Source: Brevibacillus daliensis (GTDB lineage: Bacteria > Bacillota > Bacilli > Brevibacillales > Brevibacillaceae). Taken from it: DNA of 64,000 nt. The notes below the pieces were generated by a model. The model made no database searches and was not told the DNA's origin. It worked only from the letters and a program-made list of their open reading frames with translations. The translations under genes and the position numbers were made by a program. The stretch spans positions 222,638 to 286,637 of the forward strand of contig NZ_JAJISB010000006.1 in the NCBI RefSeq assembly GCF_021245735.1, given 5' to 3'. Below are positions 28,587 to 37,298 of this stretch, piece by piece; the stretch's first letter is position 1, and each line of letters begins with the position of its first letter.

Positions 28587-29792
28587 ATGAATGCCAGAGC
28601 CTTGCGTTATTTATATATTACTCAATTTTTATCGGCTTTCGCTGATAACATGGCGTTGTTCGTGATTGCTAATCTATTGCAGAGAAACGGTTTTTCACCT
28701 GCAGCACTGGCACTAGTCTCCATGGCTTTCTTTGTGCCGTTTATCATTTTAGCACCAATAGTTGGACCATTTGCTGATAAGTATCCAAAGACGATCATTC
28801 TCCTGATTGGTAATCTAATAAAAATTGTTGGTATGGTGATGTTGATCCTGGTAGATCACCAAAATATTTTTGCATTAATGCTTAGCTATTTTACTGTGGG
28901 TATTGGCGCAGTAGTTTACTCACCTGCAAAATATGGAATTTTACCTGAATTAACTACAAATGAAAATGAGTTATTTGAAGCAAATGCGAGGATCGAGGCA
29001 TTTACGATCATGGCAATATTAGTAGGAGTGGGTGCAGGTGGGGCAATCGCTGCTGTTACATCCGCTTTGTTTTCCTCAACAATATGCCTGATTCTATTTG
29101 CGGCATCAGTGGGTATGACCTTTTTTATTCCTATTCTGCCTGGTAACCGCTACATTCGTTATGGGGAGGAAGTGAGAGAATTTCAATCACATGTAAGCAC
29201 CTTGTTTCGTAACCCTGTTACTTCTTTTGCATTGATCGGCACAGGAGCATTTTGGATGAGCTCTGCTGTTTTGCGTATCGCTGTTTTAGCCTGGATTCCT
29301 CTTGCACTAGGCTTTATGGAATCGGATTTTCGCGTTACATTAATACTGGCAACTACATCAATCGGAATCATCGCTGGTGCTTATCTGGCACCGAAGCTAA
29401 TTCCTTTACGTACGTTCACGAAAGCAATCATGTATGGGTTCCTGATGATGATCTGTATCTTTATCTTTCCAATGATCCATAACACGATCATTGCGATCGT
29501 ACTGTTACTAGCTGTAGGCTTTATGGGTGGGGTGTTTATTGTTCCAATGAATACGATGATTCAGGAGCAAGGGCGCAAAATGATTGGAGCGGGGAAAACG
29601 ATTGCCGTTCAAAATCTGGTAGAGAATGCCCTGATGCTTGTAGGAACAACCATCTACTATGTTGTGGTGTATACAGGTATTTCCATTTCGAATGCAATTA
29701 TGATTCAAGGTGGAGTTCTATTCCTTTTCTTATTATATTTACTGACAAAAGTGAGAGCGACTCAGCGGGCTCGAACGAAGAATATTTGGTAG
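28587..29792 (+). CDS. lplT: LplT-like lysophospholipid MFS transporter
   Basis: MFS protein with about 12 membrane helices, 401 aa. Opening YITQFLSAFADNMALFVI and FSPAKYGILPELTTNENELFEAN-like segment are shared with LplT, which flips lysophospholipids inwards for Aas. Starts 50 nt after aas; a small hairpin ATCTTTAT/ATAAAGAT lies between. RBS AAAGGAGG. Confidence 0.85.
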   Translation: MNARALRYLYITQFLSAFADNMALFVIANLLQRNGFSPAALALVSMAFFVPFIILAPIVGPFADKYPKTIILLIGNLIKIVGMVMLILVDHQNIFALMLSYFTVGIGAVVYSPAKYGILPELTTNENELFEANARIEAFTIMAILVGVGAGGAIAAVTSALFSSTICLILFAASVGMTFFIPILPGNRYIRYGEEVREFQSHVSTLFRNPVTSFALIGTGAFWMSSAVLRIAVLAWIPLALGFMESDFRVTLILATTSIGIIAGAYLAPKLIPLRTFTKAIMYGFLMMICIFIFPMIHNTIIAIVLLLAVGFMGGVFIVPMNTMIQEQGRKMIGAGKTIAVQNLVENALMLVGTTIYYVVVYTGISISNAIMIQGGVLFLFLLYLLTKVRATQRARTKNIW

Positions 29793-29823
29793 AGAGATTT
29801 TAATAAAACATACGTATACCAAG

Positions 29824-29868
29824 GAAAAAGCGTGCGAAAAGAGAATGATTCAAGCACGCTTTTTCATT
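29824..29868 (+). terminator. Terminator after lplT
   Basis: GAAAAAGCGTGC (29824-29835) and GCACGCTTTTTC (29854-29865), 12-bp stem ending in a T-run. Confidence 0.85.
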
Positions 29869-30029
29869 GAATATACTAAATTTCATTTATTTTACATATC
29901 ATTCATATTAATATGGATGTAGAACTGGAATTCGGAAAGGTCTATTGTTTTCATGTTAAGGCCCTTTAGCTTTTTTTACATTTCAAAAATTGAAAGTAGA
30001 ATCCTACCTTCACTATGACAGGTGATAAG

Positions 30030-32834
30030 ATGAAAAGAATTGATTTTGTCTATCAGAAGATACGGGAGTTATCTCAGGCAGGTCAAACAGGTATTACGGC
30101 ACAGGATTTGGCAGAGCTTTTGTGTTTGAATAGAGCCAACGTAAGCCATGATTTAAATAAATTGTGGAAAGAAGGCAAGGTGACCAAAAGCACTCACAGA
30201 CCTGTACTTTTTTCTGCTATTGAAACTGCGACGCCCCTCTCTTTACAGCGGGCTACTTCAGAGCCCTCCCTTTCTGCGAAAAAAGATTCTTCTACTATTT
30301 CTAATGACGAGAACGTGAGTTGGAATTTTCAAAAATATAGACAGGAACCAGGGATTTCTTTAATGGAACAGCTGGCTAAAGATTGTCAAAGCTTACGTGG
30401 AATGATCGAGCAGGCAAAGGCAGCCCTTCTTTATCCGCCAAATGGCATGCACACGCTGTTGTTTGGTGAAACCGGGGTTGGAAAAACCATGTTTGCAGGA
30501 GTCATGCATGAATATGCAGTAGATAAAGGAATATTGTCAGAGGAAGCTCCTTTTATTACATTTAATTGCGCTGATTATGCAAATAATCCACAGCTATTAG
30601 TAAGTCAACTTTTTGGAGTAACAAAAGGCGCCTATACAGGAGCAGATCGTGATCGGGAAGGATTAATAGAAGTGGCTCAGGGTGGCATTCTATTTTTGGA
30701 CGAGGTGCATCGTCTCCCATCCGAGGGTCAGGAAATGTTGTTCACTTTTATTGATAAAGGTTTCTATCGACGAATGGGTGAGACCAATTTCACTCGGCAA
30801 GGACAGGTTAGATTAATCGCTGCTACTACAGAAAATCCTGATTCTGCTCTATTAGCTACGTTTACGAGACGGATTCCGATGATTATACAGCTCCCTTCAT
30901 TAAAAGAGCGAGGGCTGGAAGAACGATTACAACTAGTCGTCCAGTTTTTCCATGAAGAGTCGTACCGACTGGGTAAAGACATCCATATATCAAGCAATAC
31001 CGTTCGAGCATTACTTTTATACCAGTGTCCTAACAACATTGGTCAGCTTAAGGCAGATATCCGATTATCCTGTGCGAAAGCATATGTTGACTATATTTCT
31101 CTTCGTAAAACAGAAATACAAATCACAACGTCCGATTTACCTATGCATGTAAAGGAAGGTTTACTTCACGTTCAGCAAAATAGAAAAATGATAGAAAAGT
31201 TGCTAGGGGATCGCAAATATTATACGTTTCACCCTGATCAAGAACCATATATGTTAGAGGATTCTTCTGCTATTGATGTGAGTATTTATGAACGTATGGA
31301 ACAAATGTCTGAAGAGCTGAGGGCAAATGGGATAACAGATAATGAAGCATATAACATTCTGGACTCAGAGATAGATAAATATTTTACCAGTTACTTAAAA
31401 AAGGTACGTCAAGGGATTAATCAGGAAGATATGCTGAGAATCCTCCATCCAGAGATTGTTCATGTTGTAGAGGATATCGTCAGCTATGCGGAAACCAGAT
31501 TAAACAGAAAACTGACAAGAAATGTGTTGTTAGGTATGTCCTTACACATTCAAACGTTGATAGATCGGGTGAAAAAGGGGAAGAAAATCTCCAATCCTCA
31601 ATTAAACCAAATAAGTATGCAGCACAAGCGAGAATTCCTCGTGGCTCTTGAATGTGTGAGCAAAATTGAAGAGGCATTTGACCTGGAAATCCAGTTAGAT
31701 GAAGCCGGCTTCCTGACCATGTTCTTTGTCCATGATGATGTGCTGGTGGAAGAAAAGAAAAATTATGTTGGTATCATTGTGATGATGCATGGCAATACGA
31801 GTGCGTCTTCAATGGTGGATGTTATAAACCGGTTATTAAATACCTCCCATGCCCTGGCTCTCGATATGCCGTTAGAAAAACAGCCACAAGAGATTTTAAC
31901 GGAAGCTATGGAATTGGCTAAAAAAATGAATCGCGATGATGGCTTGTTACTATTGGTGGACATGGGATCACTTCTTACATTTGGAGATATGATTAGCAAA
32001 GAGCTAGGTATGGAGGTCAAGGTAATTCCGTTGGTAAGTACGACGCATGTACTAGAAGCAACGCGTAAAGCGATTTCTGGAGCATCACTTGATTCCATCT
32101 ATCAGAGTGTGCTCGCTGTTTCCAGCCACGAATTCATGGAACAGTCGACTGGCAAAGAGCGAAAGAAACTCCCGAAGCAAGTAATTGTCACTGCCTGTCT
32201 CACTGGTGAGGGAAGCGCTCTCGTTATCAAAAATCTATTAAAGCACTATTTGCGTTTTCAAAATGATAAGCTACAAATTATTCCGATTACTTGTTTGGAT
32301 CAAGATGGAGCCAGAAGAGAGTTAGAGGAGTTAAAAAAGGAACGGTACATTCTTTGTACGGTAAGCAACTTTCGCATAGACCCACAGGTACAGCATTATA
32401 ATATTGAGCAGGTGCTAAGTCTTCAGGCGATCCATGAAATTCAACAACTCATTGATAATGAAGAAATCTATCAGGTCATGGGAGAAACGTTAGAGATGCA
32501 GTTAAAACATCTACCAGGTGAAAGAGTACTGGGAGATATAAGAGGTATCATCTCGGAAATGGAAAAAGAAATAAAACAGAGTTTTACTTCAGATGAACTG
32601 GTTGGCATTACGTTGCACATGTGTTGTATGTTAGATCGATTAAAAGGCGGAGAATCAGTTACGGAGTTTAGAGGAAAAGAGGAATATATCTTACGTTATC
32701 GCGATATCTTCCTGACTATTCAAAACGTTTTACGGCCATTGGAGATGACGTACGGGGTTCGGATAGAGGAGAATGAAATTTGTTATCTTGTAAGATTCTT
32801 CGCAATGCAAGAGGCAGGTAAAACACTCTATTAG
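30030..32834 (+). CDS. LevR-family sigma-54-dependent PRD activator
   Basis: Activates a sigma-54 promoter in response to PTS phosphorylation. Order: winged HTH (1-60), AAA+ domain (about 100-340; GETGVGKT near 147, GAYTGA near 201), PRD1 (about 430-545), EIIA-Man-like domain (about 565-690), EIIB-like domain (about 715-815) and PRD2 (820-934). Start ATG 30030 is preferred since AGGTGAT precedes it; ATG 30015 adds five residues. A -24/-12 promoter lies right after the gene, ahead of a PTS operon, its evident target. Confidence 0.9.
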   Translation: MKRIDFVYQKIRELSQAGQTGITAQDLAELLCLNRANVSHDLNKLWKEGKVTKSTHRPVLFSAIETATPLSLQRATSEPSLSAKKDSSTISNDENVSWNFQKYRQEPGISLMEQLAKDCQSLRGMIEQAKAALLYPPNGMHTLLFGETGVGKTMFAGVMHEYAVDKGILSEEAPFITFNCADYANNPQLLVSQLFGVTKGAYTGADRDREGLIEVAQGGILFLDEVHRLPSEGQEMLFTFIDKGFYRRMGETNFTRQGQVRLIAATTENPDSALLATFTRRIPMIIQLPSLKERGLEERLQLVVQFFHEESYRLGKDIHISSNTVRALLLYQCPNNIGQLKADIRLSCAKAYVDYISLRKTEIQITTSDLPMHVKEGLLHVQQNRKMIEKLLGDRKYYTFHPDQEPYMLEDSSAIDVSIYERMEQMSEELRANGITDNEAYNILDSEIDKYFTSYLKKVRQGINQEDMLRILHPEIVHVVEDIVSYAETRLNRKLTRNVLLGMSLHIQTLIDRVKKGKKISNPQLNQISMQHKREFLVALECVSKIEEAFDLEIQLDEAGFLTMFFVHDDVLVEEKKNYVGIIVMMHGNTSASSMVDVINRLLNTSHALALDMPLEKQPQEILTEAMELAKKMNRDDGLLLLVDMGSLLTFGDMISKELGMEVKVIPLVSTTHVLEATRKAISGASLDSIYQSVLAVSSHEFMEQSTGKERKKLPKQVIVTACLTGEGSALVIKNLLKHYLRFQNDKLQIIPITCLDQDGARRELEELKKERYILCTVSNFRIDPQVQHYNIEQVLSLQAIHEIQQLIDNEEIYQVMGETLEMQLKHLPGERVLGDIRGIISEMEKEIKQSFTSDELVGITLHMCCMLDRLKGGESVTEFRGKEEYILRYRDIFLTIQNVLRPLEMTYGVRIEENEICYLVRFFAMQEAGKTLY

Positions 32835-32844
32835 CCTAAAAATC

Positions 32845-32874
32845 GAAACACTATTCGTTAGTGTTTCTTTTTTT
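32845..32874 (+). terminator. Terminator after the LevR-like gene
   Basis: GAAACACTA (32845-32853) and TAGTGTTTC (32859-32867), 5-nt loop, T7. Its arms carry the same AAACACTA word found in the upstream region of the sigma-54 promoter. Confidence 0.82.
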
Positions 32875-32884
32875 TCGTTTTATA

Positions 32885-32941
32885 AAACACTACATATATT
32901 TTTGGGGTAATAATGGGTGTTCATGAGGATCAATAGTGTTT
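32885..32941 (+). promoter_or_regulatory. Candidate activator binding repeats (UAS)
   Basis: AAACACTA (32885-32892) and its complement TAGTGTTT (32934-32941) face each other across 41 nt; the second touches the -24 element. With the terminator arms, AAACACT or its complement appears five times in 121 nt (32821, 32846, 32860, 32885, 32935). Confidence 0.45.
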
Positions 32942-32957
32942 TGGCACGGCACTTGCT
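32941..32957 (+). promoter_or_regulatory. Sigma-54 promoter of the chb PTS operon
   Basis: TTGGCACGGCACTTGCT carries -24 GG (32943-32944) and -12 GC (32955-32956) at exact 12-nt spacing and is close to the full consensus TTGGCACN5TTGCT. Confidence 0.93.
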
Positions 32958-33008
32958 TCATATTAAGCAGTGTAAAACAGAAATTAAAGAGAGGAGGTTT
33001 GTATCCAG

Positions 33009-33311
33009 ATGAATATTTTACTTTGTTGTGCAGCTGGTATGTCTACGAGTCTGTTGGTTACTAAGATGGAACAAGCAGCCAAGGACCGGGGGCTAGCTGT
33101 AACCATCTGGGCAGTGTCCTTAGACGAAATGAAGGACAACTGGGAAAAAGCTGATGTCGTGTTAGTAGGTCCACAAGTTCGATACAAATTGGCAGATTTA
33201 CAGAAGGAGGGGAGAGGGCGAAGTATTCCGGTAGAGCTGATTAACACGGTTGATTATGGAATGCTTAATGGGCCTAAGGTATTGGAAGCTGCACTAAACA
33301 TGAAGAAATAG
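33009..33311 (+). CDS. chbB: PTS lactose/cellobiose-type IIB subunit
   Basis: Cytoplasmic phosphocarrier passing phosphate from IIA to the sugar at IIC. The start [17 protein letters not shown] holds the phospho-Cys (Cys7 before AAGMSTS). 100 aa. RBS AGAGGAGG at 32990-32997. First gene of the sigma-54 operon. Confidence 0.92.
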   Translation: MNILLCCAAGMSTSLLVTKMEQAAKDRGLAVTIWAVSLDEMKDNWEKADVVLVGPQVRYKLADLQKEGRGRSIPVELINTVDYGMLNGPKVLEAALNMKK

Positions 33312-33326
33312 ATGGGAGTGAAACGG

Positions 33327-34673
33327 ATGGATAAGCTCATCCAGTATTTTGAAAGAGCGCTTATGCCGTTTGCTAGCAGATTAGCGGCTCAAAAGCATCT
33401 GCAAGCAATTCGTGATGGTATCGTATTAACATCTCCACTAATTATTATTGGCTCATTCTTCTTGATTATCGCAAGTCTTCCAATCCCAAATTATCCCGAA
33501 TTCATGGCGAGTATTTTTGGAGATCAATGGAGAAACAAACTGATATACCCAGTTTTTGTTACATTTGATATTATGGGACTTGTAGCAAGTATTGGAATCG
33601 CTTACAGACTTGCTGAGAAATACAAGGTGGATGCTTTATCTGCCGCTTCCGTATCTCTGGTTTCATTCTTGCTTGTAACTCCTTTGAACACTATGTTTAC
33701 TCCTGAAGGTGCAACTGCCGCGGTTGAAGTAGGTGGCGTTATTCCAATGGCGCTAATGGGAAGTAGAGGATTGTTTGTTGCGATGGTTTTTGCCATTATT
33801 TCCGTTGAAATCTTCCGTTATATTATTCAGAAGGATATTGTCATTAAAATGCCTGAAGGAGTACCTCCTGCTGTATCAAAATCATTTGTCGCATTATTTC
33901 CAGCCTTTGTCGTAGTTGTAGTGGTTTGGCTCATTCGATTGGTCATGGAGAACACAAGTTTTGAAAGCGTACACAACATTATCTCCACGTTACTTGGTGT
34001 TCCGTTAACGATGCTAGGAAGTAGCTTGATTGGTTCAATTATTGCGGTATTATTAATTCACTTACTATGGTCTTGCGGTCTACATGGAGCCAATCTTGTA
34101 GGTGCAGTAATGAGTCCGATTTGGCTCATGCTCATGGACCAAAACCGTGTTGCTTTCCAAGCAGATCCAAATGGACAGCTTCCCAACGTTGTAACCGCAC
34201 AATTCTTTGACCTCTGGATTTATATTGGAGGTTCCGGAACGACCTTAGCCTTGGTTGTAGCTATGTTTTTCTGGGCAAAGAGTGCACAGTTAAAGAGTCT
34301 AGGTAGACTTTCGATTGGCCCAGGTGTATTTAATATTAACGAACCGGTTATCTTCGGTATGCCGATCGTTATGAATCCAATTCTTATTATTCCATTTATT
34401 CTTACTCCTATCGTGTTGGTTATTGTCACTTACTTCGCGATGGAAACAGGATTAGTAGCTAGACCAAGCGGTGTATCTGTACCATGGACCACACCAATGC
34501 TATTTAGTGGATATCTGGCGACAGGTGGTAAAATTTCTGGTCTCGTCTTACAGGCTGTCAACTTCCTGATTGCCTTCCTGATCTACTATCCATTCTTCCG
34601 TCTATGGGATAATCAAAAGTTGAAAGAAGAACGTGCTGCAGAAAATACTCAAACTCCTCCAGTAAGCGTATAA
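33327..34673 (+). CDS. chbC: PTS lactose/cellobiose-type IIC permease
   Basis: Sugar-translocating membrane subunit, 448 aa with about ten hydrophobic segments. The LWSCGLHGANLVGAVMSPIW and FNINEPVIFGMPIVMNP motifs are typical of cellobiose/chitobiose IIC. ATG 33327 is chosen because GGGAGTG lies 6 nt upstream; an ATG at 33312 lacks one. Confidence 0.92.
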   Translation: MDKLIQYFERALMPFASRLAAQKHLQAIRDGIVLTSPLIIIGSFFLIIASLPIPNYPEFMASIFGDQWRNKLIYPVFVTFDIMGLVASIGIAYRLAEKYKVDALSAASVSLVSFLLVTPLNTMFTPEGATAAVEVGGVIPMALMGSRGLFVAMVFAIISVEIFRYIIQKDIVIKMPEGVPPAVSKSFVALFPAFVVVVVVWLIRLVMENTSFESVHNIISTLLGVPLTMLGSSLIGSIIAVLLIHLLWSCGLHGANLVGAVMSPIWLMLMDQNRVAFQADPNGQLPNVVTAQFFDLWIYIGGSGTTLALVVAMFFWAKSAQLKSLGRLSIGPGVFNINEPVIFGMPIVMNPILIIPFILTPIVLVIVTYFAMETGLVARPSGVSVPWTTPMLFSGYLATGGKISGLVLQAVNFLIAFLIYYPFFRLWDNQKLKEERAAENTQTPPVSV

Positions 34674-34686
34674 ACTATTGTGAGGC

Positions 34687-34725
34687 GCTGCCGTCCACCT
34701 GGTTCGGCAGCTACTCAATTTTTCA
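34687..34725 (+). other. Intercistronic hairpin before chbG
   Basis: GCTGCCG (34687-34693) and CGGCAGC (34705-34711) followed by TACTCAATTTTTC. It could weaken read-through or protect the upstream mRNA. Confidence 0.5.
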
Positions 34726-34740
34726 TAAGGGGGAATTATT

Positions 34741-35481
34741 ACGAAACTGATCGTGAACGCAGACGATTTTGGTTATTCAGCAGGCGTGAACTTAGGAATT
34801 ATCGCTGCTCATCAGGAAGGAATTGTTACCTCTACTACGATGATGATGAATATGCCAGGTGTTCAACATGCTTTCAAGCTGGCAAGGGAAAATCCAGAGC
34901 TTGGTGTAGGAATTCATCTCGTACTCACATGTAATAAACCGCTTAGTAACGATGTTTTTTCTCTTGTAAATGAGGAAGGAAATTTTCACTCCTTACAGGA
35001 AATTCATCAGCATGCAAATATGGAAGATGTGAAGCGAGAGTTTACGAAACAAGTAGAAGCATTTTTGGAGTCTGGACAAAAGCCTACGCATATTGACAGT
35101 CATCATCATGTACATGCAAATGAAAATATCCTGCCAGTTGTTATTGAACTGGCTGAGCAGTATCAATTGCCAATTCGGCATTTTCGCACGCTTCAAAATG
35201 AGCATGTGAATCTGGGGGAGATTATAACAACGGACGCATGCAATGCAGATTTTTATGGGAATGACCTGTCCGTTGAGACGATAGAGAAGATTATCGATAG
35301 TTACGATGTGGATATATTGGAAATCATGACGCATCCTGCTTATATCGATCAATCTCTGTATCAGGGAAGTAGATATTCTCTGCAAAGAATGAAAGAACTT
35401 GATATTTTGACAGACCCAAGAGTGAAAGAGATGTTGATGGCACGTAATATTCAGCTGATTACGTTTAAACACCTTGGATGA
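34741..35481 (+). CDS. chbG: ChbG-like chitooligosaccharide deacetylase (non-ATG start)
   Basis: YdjC/ChbG carbohydrate deacetylase; E. coli ChbG removes one acetyl group from chitobiose-6-phosphate before hydrolysis. Metal ligands are in NADDFG and DSHHHVH. Homologues begin M(T)KLIVNADDFG; here that position (34741) reads ACG, 6 nt after AAGGGGG. The first conventional start, GTG 34753, would remove strand beta-1. ATT at 34738 is another option. Either an ACG or ATT start is used, or the base is wrong. 246 aa. Confidence 0.8.
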   Translation, partial: TKLIVNADDFGYSAGVNLGIIAAHQEGIVTSTTMMMNMPGVQHAFKLARENPELGVGIHLVLTCNKPLSNDVFSLVNEEGNFHSLQEIHQHANMEDVKREFTKQVEAFLESGQKPTHIDSHHHVHANENILPVVIELAEQYQLPIRHFRTLQNEHVNLGEIITTDACNADFYGNDLSVETIEKIIDSYDVDILEIMTHPAYIDQSLYQGSRYSLQRMKELDILTDPRVKEMLMARNIQLITFKHLG

Positions 35482-35510
35482 TTGTAGACATTGGATAGGA
35501 GGCTGACCAG

Positions 35511-35846
35511 ATGGAAGTAGCAGATGTAGCATTTCACATCATATTGCATGGGGGCAATGCCAGAAGCTTTGCTATGGAAGCAATTTCAGCAGCAAAACAA
35601 GGTGAGCTAGAACAAGCACGTTCGCTAATTGAGGAAGCGGTTTTGGAACTAAGAAAAGCACATCAGATTCAGACGAATTTAATACAAGAAGAAGCACAAG
35701 GAAATAAGACGGAGCTTACTTTGTTAATGATTCATGCACAAGATCATTTGATGAATGCCATGACGGTTAAGGATTTAGCGATTGAATTCATCGATATGTA
35801 TGAAATGATGAAAGTCAGAGGAGGAGTCAAGGTTGAGCGGACTTAA
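35511..35846 (+). CDS. chbA: PTS lactose/cellobiose-type IIA subunit
   Basis: Helical IIA phosphocarrier, 111 aa. Phospho-His is His75 in IHAQDHLM, with Asp78 as the trimer metal ligand. RBS AGGAGG. Overlaps the following GH4 gene by 14 nt, so translation is coupled. Confidence 0.92.
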   Translation: MEVADVAFHIILHGGNARSFAMEAISAAKQGELEQARSLIEEAVLELRKAHQIQTNLIQEEAQGNKTELTLLMIHAQDHLMNAMTVKDLAIEFIDMYEMMKVRGGVKVERT

Positions 35847-37179
35847 AATTGTTACCATTGGCGGCGGATCAAGTTATACTCCCGAGCTGGTAGAAGGTTT
35901 TATTAAGCGATACGATCAGCTCCCGATCAGCGAATTATGGCTGGTCGATATTCCAGAAGGCGAAGAAAAGCTAAACATTGTCGGAACATTAGCGAAACGA
36001 ATGGTCGAAAATGCTGGTGTACCGATGAAGATTCATTTGACACTAGACCGAAGAGAAGCGTTAAAGGATGCAGATTTTGTAACTACACAGCTACGTGTGG
36101 GCATGCTAAAAGCAAGAGGCTTGGATGAAAGTATTCCCTTAAAACACGGATGTATCGGACAGGAAACAAATGGAGCGGGGGGATTATTTAAAGCACTACG
36201 TACCATTCCTGTTATCCTAGATATTTGCAAGGATATGGAAGAACTCTGCCCGGATGCCTGGTTAATTAATTTTGCGAATCCGGCCGGGATGGTAACGGAG
36301 GCGGTAATTCGCCATAGTAATATTAAACGTGTAGTTGGATTATGTAATGTTCCAGTTGGTATGCAAAAAGCGGCAGCCAAGATGCTGGGTGTTGATGACT
36401 CTAAGCGGGTTCACATCGATTTTGCTGGTTTAAACCATATGGTATTTGGGCTACAAGTGTATTTGGATGGAGAAGTGGTTACAGATAAAATTATAGAGAT
36501 CCTGACCAGTGACGAAGAGAGCGGCCCTAGTGACCGTAATATTGTTAATATGGGTTGGGAAAAAGACTTTATCAAAGCATTAGGCATTTTGCCGTGTCCG
36601 TACCATCAGTATTATTATCAGACGGAAAAAATGCTGAATCACGAGCTGGAAGCAGCTTCGAAGGAAGGCACACGGGCACAGGTAGTTCAGAAGGTTGAGG
36701 CAGAACTGTTTGAATTGTATAAAGACCCTGAACTGGCGATTAAACCACCTCAACTGGAGAAACGTGGGGGTGCGTACTATAGTGATGCAGCGTGTAATCT
36801 AATCTATTCCATTTATAACGATGTACGGGATATTCAGCCTGTAAATGTTCGTAATAATGGAGCCATTACTGGCATACCGCACGACTCTGCGGTCGAAGTA
36901 AACTGCGTCATCACTAAAGATGGACCATTACCAATTACGGTTGGTGAACTACCTGTTGCGGTCAACGGATTGGTTCAACAGATTAAGTCATTTGAGCGGG
37001 TTACCATCGAAGCGGCTGTAAGTGGTGATTACCATAAAGCGCTCCTTGCCATGACGATTAATCCGCTGATTCCATCTGATGAGAAGGCAAAAGTAATTCT
37101 GGACGAAATGATGGAAGCACATAAAGCGTATCTTCCTCAGTTTTTTAAGGAAGGCCATCAGGTTGGGGCAAGTTATTAA
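35833..37179 (+). CDS. chbF: GH4 6-phospho-beta-glucosidase (ChbF/LicH type)
   Basis: NAD+ and Mn2+-dependent glycosidase splitting the phosphorylated disaccharide. [15 protein letters not shown] is the NAD fold; [15 protein letters not shown] (metal Cys) and AGLNHM (metal His) are visible. 448 aa. TTG start at 35833 after AGAGGAGGAG, inside the end of the IIA gene. With ChbG next door the substrate is more likely diacetylchitobiose than cellobiose. Confidence 0.9.
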   Translation: MSGLKIVTIGGGSSYTPELVEGFIKRYDQLPISELWLVDIPEGEEKLNIVGTLAKRMVENAGVPMKIHLTLDRREALKDADFVTTQLRVGMLKARGLDESIPLKHGCIGQETNGAGGLFKALRTIPVILDICKDMEELCPDAWLINFANPAGMVTEAVIRHSNIKRVVGLCNVPVGMQKAAAKMLGVDDSKRVHIDFAGLNHMVFGLQVYLDGEVVTDKIIEILTSDEESGPSDRNIVNMGWEKDFIKALGILPCPYHQYYYQTEKMLNHELEAASKEGTRAQVVQKVEAELFELYKDPELAIKPPQLEKRGGAYYSDAACNLIYSIYNDVRDIQPVNVRNNGAITGIPHDSAVEVNCVITKDGPLPITVGELPVAVNGLVQQIKSFERVTIEAAVSGDYHKALLAMTINPLIPSDEKAKVILDEMMEAHKAYLPQFFKEGHQVGASY

Positions 37180-37258
37180 ATAAATAGAGATAAAAGTGAT
37201 TCAAAAAATAAAATAACCCCCCTTATATCAGTAGCGTAAGGAGAGTTTCCACAGTCTG

Positions 37259-37290
37259 AAACAGGGAGTGACAAGTCGCTCCCTGTTTTC
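37259..37290. terminator. Bidirectional terminator, chb operon / sigma-54 regulator
   Basis: AAACAGGGAG (37259-37268) and CTCCCTGTTT (37279-37288) between convergent genes; T's follow on + and the complement gives T's on minus. Confidence 0.83.
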
Positions 37291-37298
37291 ATTGGTAA

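Noticed and set aside
34680..34934. 84-codon ORF overlapping the chbG start
   Set aside because: Shifted frame of chbG; translation is Arg/Cys-rich shadow sequence, and the chbG frame has catalytic motifs.
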